A stretch of 45,829 bases of DNA. Origin: Pseudomonas sp. RIT-PI-AD. GTDB lineage: Bacteria; Pseudomonadota; Gammaproteobacteria; Pseudomonadales; Pseudomonadaceae. The translations under genes and the position numbers were made by a program. Positions 42,181-45,829 of this stretch are shown piece by piece (positions within the stretch are counted from its first letter, which is position 1; every line of letters begins with the position of its first letter). The notes below the pieces were generated by a model. It saw only the letters and a program-made list of their open reading frames with translations. It made no database searches and was not told where the DNA came from. The DNA is taken from the NCBI RefSeq assembly GCF_025642785.1, contig NZ_JANZKU010000032.1:1-45829 (forward strand). The letters are read 5' to 3'.

Positions 42181-43173
42181 ATGACTGCCGTTCGTAAGCT
42201 TCTCGTGCTCTACACCGGCGGTACCATCGGCATGCAGATGAGCGCAGCCGGCCTGGCGCCCGCCTCCGGCTTCGAGGCGCGCCTGCGCGCCGAGCAGGCC
42301 GCCCACCCCGAACGCCCGTTCCCCCACTGGACCTTTCGCGAACTGTCGCCGCCGCTGGACAGCGCCAACATGCGCCAGGACAACTGGCTGGCGATGCGCG
42401 ACGCCATCGTCGCCGCGGTGCAGACCGACGGCTGCGACGCGGTGCTGCTGCTGCATGGCACCGATACCCTGGCCTACAGCGCGGCGGCCCTGAGCTTCCT
42501 GCTGCTCGGCTTGCCGGTTCCGGTGCTGCTAACCGGCTCTATGCTGCCGGCCGGTGCCGAGGGCAGCGACGCCTGGGATAACCTGTTCGGCGCCGTGGCG
42601 CGCCTCGAGCGAGGCGTCGCGGCCGGCGTGTACCTGTACTTCGCCGGCGCGCTGCTGCACGGGGCGCGGGCGAGCAAGCTGCGCAGCGATGCCTTCGACG
42701 CCTTCGCCGAGCTGCCGCGGGAACGCCAGGGCGCCCGCGCCGAGGGCATCCCGGCCAGCCTCGACTATCGTGTCCGTCGCCAGCCGGTGGAGCTGGCGGT
42801 GCTGCCGCTGTTCCCGGGCATCCGCGCGGCCCAGGTCGAGGCGCTGCTGGCCAGCGGCGCGCGCGCGCTGCTGGTGGAATGCTACGGCAGCGGCACCGGC
42901 CCCTCGGACGATGCCGAGCTGCTCGCCATGCTGCGCGATGCCCATGCCCGCGGCGTGGTGCTGGCCGCCGTCAGCCAGTGCTGCCAGGGCCACGTGGCCT
43001 TCGACGTGTACGCCGCCGGCAGTCTGTTGCGTGACGCCGGGCTGGTCTCGGCCGGCGGGATGACCCGCGAAGCGGCGCTGGGCAAGTTGTTCGCCCTGCT
43101 CGGCGCCGGCCTGTCCCAGGCCGAGACGGAGCAGTGGTTCGCCCTCGACCTCTGCGGCGAACGCGTCGACTGA
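42181..43173 (+). CDS. ansA: L-asparaginase (type I-like, cytoplasmic)
   Basis: A 330-residue asparaginase without a signal peptide. The first catalytic motif is LYTGGTIGMQ with nucleophile T12, the second LLHGTDTLAYSA with T94-D95, and the lysine of the second triad is in ARASKLRSDAF. Lack of a signal and overall length fit the cytoplasmic type I class. It releases ammonia and yields aspartate, which aspA nearby can deaminate to fumarate. AAGGAG precedes the ATG. Its stop directly abuts that of the convergent MocR gene (TGATCA). Confidence 0.93.
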   Translation: MTAVRKLLVLYTGGTIGMQMSAAGLAPASGFEARLRAEQAAHPERPFPHWTFRELSPPLDSANMRQDNWLAMRDAIVAAVQTDGCDAVLLLHGTDTLAYSAAALSFLLLGLPVPVLLTGSMLPAGAEGSDAWDNLFGAVARLERGVAAGVYLYFAGALLHGARASKLRSDAFDAFAELPRERQGARAEGIPASLDYRVRRQPVELAVLPLFPGIRAAQVEALLASGARALLVECYGSGTGPSDDAELLAMLRDAHARGVVLAAVSQCCQGHVAFDVYAAGSLLRDAGLVSAGGMTREAALGKLFALLGAGLSQAETEQWFALDLCGERVD

Positions 43174-44637
43174 TCAGCGCCAGGCCCGGCGCAACGCCGC
43201 CAGCGCCTCGCCGATCGCCGCCTCGGGCACCGCGGCGAACCCCAGCACCAGCCCCGCGCGGCACTCCGCCGCCGGGGCGCCGTCCTCCAGCCAGTACTCG
43301 CTCAGGCCATTGAGCTCCACGCCCACCGATTCGGCGGCGGCGATCAATTCGCGCTCCCGCGCCAGGCTCTCGACCCGCACGCACAGGTGCAGGCCGGCGG
43401 CCACCGGCGGCAGCGCCGCGCAACCGGCGATGTCCTGCGGCCAGCCGCGCAGCAGCGCGTCGCGGCGAGCGCGCGCGGCCTGGCGCATGCGACGCACGTG
43501 GCGCTGGAAATGCCCCTCGGCGATGAACGCCGCCATCACCGCCTGGGTGCCGACCTCGGAATGCCGCATGTCCGCCGAGCGGCGCCGGGCGAAGACCTCG
43601 GCCAGGTGCGCCGGCAGCACCAGGTAGCCCAGGCGCAGCGCCGGAAAGGCGATCTTGCAGAAGGTCCCCACGTAGAGCACCCGGCCCTGGCGATCGAGGG
43701 CCGCCAGCGGCGCCAGCGGCGTGCCGTCGTAGCGGTACTCGCCGTCGTAATCGTCCTCCAGGATCCAGCCGTCGCTGCGCTCCGCCCACTCCAGCAACTC
43801 CAGGCGCCGCGCCAACGACAGGGTCACCCCGGTGGGGTACTGGTGCGAGGGCGTCAGGTAGACCAGCCGGCAGTCCGGCAGGCGCGCCAGCTCGGCGGTG
43901 TCCAGACCGTCGGCATCCAGCGCAACGCCGCACAGCCGCGCGCCGGCCAGGGTGAAGGCATGGGCGGCGGCGCGATAGCCAGGGTTCTCCACCGCCACCC
44001 GGTCGCCGGGATCCAGCAGCAGTTGCGCACAGAGGCCGATGGCCTGCTGGGCGCCGCAGGTGATCACCACCTGCGCCGGATCGCAGTGCAAGCCCCGCGC
44101 GGTGCGCAGGTAGGCGGCGATCAGCTCGCGCAACTGGGCGTCGCCGGCCGGATCGCCGTAGCCCAGGGCCTCGGGCGGCGGCTTGCGCCAGAAGCGCGCC
44201 TGCAGGCGCGACCAGGTGTCGAAGGGAAACAGGTCGAAGGCCGGTACGCCGACGCGGAATGCCCGCGGCGGACCGCTGCGCAATGGCGGCCGCGCATGTT
44301 CGCGCGCCCGCGCCAGGCCCGCGCCGGACGGCCAGCGCGCGGCGCTCGGCCGCGGAGCCTTGGGCGCGCTGGCGAAGCCGCCGACGTAGGTGCCGTCGCC
44401 GGTGCGACCATCCACGTAGCCCTCGGCGTGCAATTGCTCGAACGCGCGCATCACGGTGTTCCGCGAAACCCCCAGGCGCTGCGCCAGGTCGCGGCTGGCC
44501 GGCAGCCGCACGCCACCGGGCAGGCGGCCGTCGAGGATGCGTTCGCGCAGCGCGCGGTACAGCTGCCGCGCCAGGCCCTGGCCGGGGTCGAGGTGAATGC
44601 CGGCGAAATCGAACGGCAGGGCGGGCGCATCGGCCAT
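43174..44637 (-). CDS. MocR/PdxR-type GntR regulator with aminotransferase domain
   Basis: A 487-residue fusion. The N-terminal GntR winged HTH (about 20-90) contains RLPASRDLAQRLGVSRNTVM and FEQLHAEGYV. The C-terminal fold-type I aminotransferase-like domain has the PLP lysine K328 in GTFCKIAFPALRLGYLV, ENPGYRAA, YLTPSHQYPTG and EDDYDGEYRY. The usual Ser before the lysine is Cys here, but the lysine is intact, so PLP binding is expected. It is divergent from the PaiB-like gene with a shared promoter region, so that gene is its likely target. Resembles PA5431 of PAO1 (recalled). Confidence 0.92.
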   Translation of the reverse strand: MADAPALPFDFAGIHLDPGQGLARQLYRALRERILDGRLPGGVRLPASRDLAQRLGVSRNTVMRAFEQLHAEGYVDGRTGDGTYVGGFASAPKAPRPSAARWPSGAGLARAREHARPPLRSGPPRAFRVGVPAFDLFPFDTWSRLQARFWRKPPPEALGYGDPAGDAQLRELIAAYLRTARGLHCDPAQVVITCGAQQAIGLCAQLLLDPGDRVAVENPGYRAAAHAFTLAGARLCGVALDADGLDTAELARLPDCRLVYLTPSHQYPTGVTLSLARRLELLEWAERSDGWILEDDYDGEYRYDGTPLAPLAALDRQGRVLYVGTFCKIAFPALRLGYLVLPAHLAEVFARRRSADMRHSEVGTQAVMAAFIAEGHFQRHVRRMRQAARARRDALLRGWPQDIAGCAALPPVAAGLHLCVRVESLARERELIAAAESVGVELNGLSEYWLEDGAPAAECRAGLVLGFAAVPEAAIGEALAALRRAWR

Positions 44638-44649
44638 GGCGGACTCCTG

Positions 44650-44710
44650 ATTGGCTCCATGAAAGTCGCCGGAAATGGCGCTTACAACGGACCAATATCC
44701 TGCCTAGGAT
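44650..44710 (+). promoter_or_regulatory. Promoter of PaiB-like gene with inverted repeat for MocR regulator
   Basis: A sigma-70-like pair TTACAA (44682-44687) and TAGGAT (44705-44710) with 17-nt spacing drives the plus-strand gene at 44737. Imperfect inverted repeats ATTGGCTCC (44650-44658) and GGACCAAT (44689-44696), the latter within the spacer, are candidate sites for the divergent MocR protein. Confidence 0.65.
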
Positions 44711-44736
44711 GGTTCCACCGCGCCAGGAGATTCGTC

Positions 44737-45372
44737 ATGCACCGCCCCGCCGCTTTCCGCCAGGACGACCTGGCCCGCCTGCATGCCCAGATCGAGCAAG
44801 CGCCGTTGGCCACCCTGGTCAGCCACGGCGAGCAGGGCCTGCTGGCCACCCATCTGCCCCTGCTGCTGGAAACCGGCGAGGGCGACAAGGGCACCCTCTA
44901 CGGGCACTTCGCCCGGGCCAATCCGCACTGGCAGGACCTCGCCGCCGGAGCCGAGGCGCTGACGGTGTTCGTCGGCGCCAACGCCTACGTGAGCCCGTCC
45001 TGGTACGCCAGCAAGGCCGAGCACGGCCGGGTGGTGCCCACTTGGAACTACGTGGCGGTGCACGCCTACGGCCAGGCCGAGGTGTTCGACGACGGGCCGC
45101 GCCTGTATCGCCTGGTCGAGCGCCTGAGCGCCCGTCACGAGGCCGGACGACCGCGGCCCTGGGCACTGGAGGATGCGCCGCGCGACTACCTCGACGGCCT
45201 GCTGCGCGCCATCGTCGGCTTCGCCCTGCCGATCCGTGGCCTGGAAGGCCAGTGGAAACTCAGCCAGAACCGCTCGCCGGCCGACGTGGCGGGCGTCCGC
45301 GCCGGCCTGCTGGACAGCGACGACCCGCAGGCCCGGGCCCTCGCGGCCACGATGAACGATTCCGGCCACTGA
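44737..45372 (+). CDS. FMN-binding negative transcriptional regulator family protein (PaiB-like)
   Basis: A 211-residue split-barrel flavin-binding protein. Family blocks are FRQDDLARLHAQIEQAPLAT, THLPLL, LYGHFARANPHW, AYVSPSWYASKAEHGRVVPT and WNYVAVHAYG. The C-terminal GLEGQWKLSQNRS is the usual PaiB ending motif. In Bacillus the PaiA/PaiB pair affects sporulation and protease genes. In pseudomonads PaiB-like proteins with a MocR partner are common and their reaction is unclear. CAGGAG precedes the ATG. A GNAT gene follows 20 bp later, echoing the PaiA/PaiB pairing of acetyltransferase and FMN protein. Confidence 0.9.
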   Translation: MHRPAAFRQDDLARLHAQIEQAPLATLVSHGEQGLLATHLPLLLETGEGDKGTLYGHFARANPHWQDLAAGAEALTVFVGANAYVSPSWYASKAEHGRVVPTWNYVAVHAYGQAEVFDDGPRLYRLVERLSARHEAGRPRPWALEDAPRDYLDGLLRAIVGFALPIRGLEGQWKLSQNRSPADVAGVRAGLLDSDDPQARALAATMNDSGH

Positions 45373-45392
45373 CGGCCCTCCCGGAGATCCCC

Positions 45393-45829
45393 ATGCACCT
45401 CGACATCCGCCCCCTCGGTCGCGACGATCACGCCGCCTGGCTTCCCCTCTGGGAGGGCTACCAGCGCTTCTATGCCACCGCGATCCCGCCGGACACCAGC
45501 GCGCGCACCTGGCAACGCTTCCTCGACCCCGCCGAACCCATGCACGCCGCGCTGGCCTGGCGCGACGGCGAAGCCCTGGGCCTGGTGCACTTCATCTACC
45601 ACCGCTCCTGCTGGACGACCGGCGATTACTGCTACCTGCAGGACCTGTTCGTCGCCGAAAGCCTGCGCGGCGCGGGGGTCGGTCGCCAACTGATCGAACA
45701 TGTCTACCGCGAGGCCGCCGCTGCCGGCTGCTCGCGGGTGCATTGGCTGACCCACGAAAGCAACCACACCGCCATGCAGCTCTACGACCGCCTCGCCGAA
45801 CGCTCCGGCTTCGTCCAATACCGCCACCT
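45393..45829 (+). CDS. GNAT family N-acetyltransferase, 3' end cut by window
   Basis: The first 145 codons of a GNAT acetyltransferase. The fold is read from IRPLGRDDHAAWLPLWEGYQ, then YCYLQDLFVAESLRGAGVGR with the acetyl-CoA loop R-G-x-G-V-G-R, LIEHVYREAAAAGCSRVHWL and THESNHTAMQLYDRLAE. The open frame reaches the right edge at FVQYRH, so only a few residues are missing. GGAG precedes the ATG by 6 nt. It forms an operon with the PaiB-like gene and should fall under the same promoter. Substrate is unknown; a polyamine or amino acid is possible by analogy to PaiA. Confidence 0.9.
   Translation, partial: MHLDIRPLGRDDHAAWLPLWEGYQRFYATAIPPDTSARTWQRFLDPAEPMHAALAWRDGEALGLVHFIYHRSCWTTGDYCYLQDLFVAESLRGAGVGRQLIEHVYREAAAAGCSRVHWLTHESNHTAMQLYDRLAERSGFVQYRH

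Overview
The window is GC-rich chromosomal DNA (about 65-70% in most genes) from a Pseudomonas, most likely a relative of the P. aeruginosa group. The gene families, the ubiC-ubiA-phoB-phoR order, the oversized PstC/PstA permeases and the Pseudomonas-typical DUF2388/DUF4105 genes all point that way. No rRNA, tRNA, CRISPR array or insertion sequence was found. The species cannot be fixed from sequence alone. The neighbourhood (pst, then MFS, thioesterase, purEK, aspA) differs from the PAO1 order as I remember it.

Layout. (1) 1-5083, minus strand: a four-gene, translationally coupled surface-polysaccharide cassette with two paralogous glycosyltransferases, a SAM methyltransferase and an acyltransferase-3 that runs off the left edge. 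(2) 5547-8294, plus: two paralogous small secreted DUF2388 proteins and a large DUF4105 protein with an HExxH motif. (3) about 8307-10299, minus: a low-GC islet holding a papain-like cysteine peptidase candidate (C53/H216) and a lipoprotein beta-propeller seven bases downstream. This is a candidate toxin/immunity pair and the most novel item here. (4) 10424-14681: GFA-family protein, AEC transporter, TerC protein, rubredoxin and the ubiquinone genes ubiC-ubiA.

(5) 14698-28838 is the phosphate-control region. phoB-phoR lies behind a Pho box. It is followed by a broken PAAR/Rhs-like fragment, a CNNM/CorC-type membrane protein, two tandem M23 peptidases and a response regulator. Then come phoU, pstB, pstA and pstC, with pstS most upstream, all on the minus strand. 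Pho-box repeats with 11-nt period precede phoB, pstC and pstS. PstS binds periplasmic phosphate, PstC-PstA-PstB import it, PhoU relays transport state to PhoR, and PhoR phosphorylates PhoB, which binds these boxes. A hairpin between pstS and pstC can explain higher pstS expression.

(6) 28839-36816: a PQQ-type sugar dehydrogenase lipoprotein divergent from pstS, an MFS transporter, a thioesterase, a hexose-6-phosphate mutarotase, DUF3592 and DUF3299 proteins, a GlsB/YeaQ membrane protein and purE-purK with a hairpin-bearing leader. (7) 37052-45829: a LysR regulator divergent from aspA, an XRE-like regulator divergent from an AGCS symporter-asparaginase operon, then a MocR regulator divergent from a PaiB-like FMN protein and a GNAT acetyltransferase cut by the right edge. 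AnsA (Asn to Asp) and AspA (Asp to fumarate) form a compact asparagine/aspartate catabolic unit with its own transporter and two local regulators.
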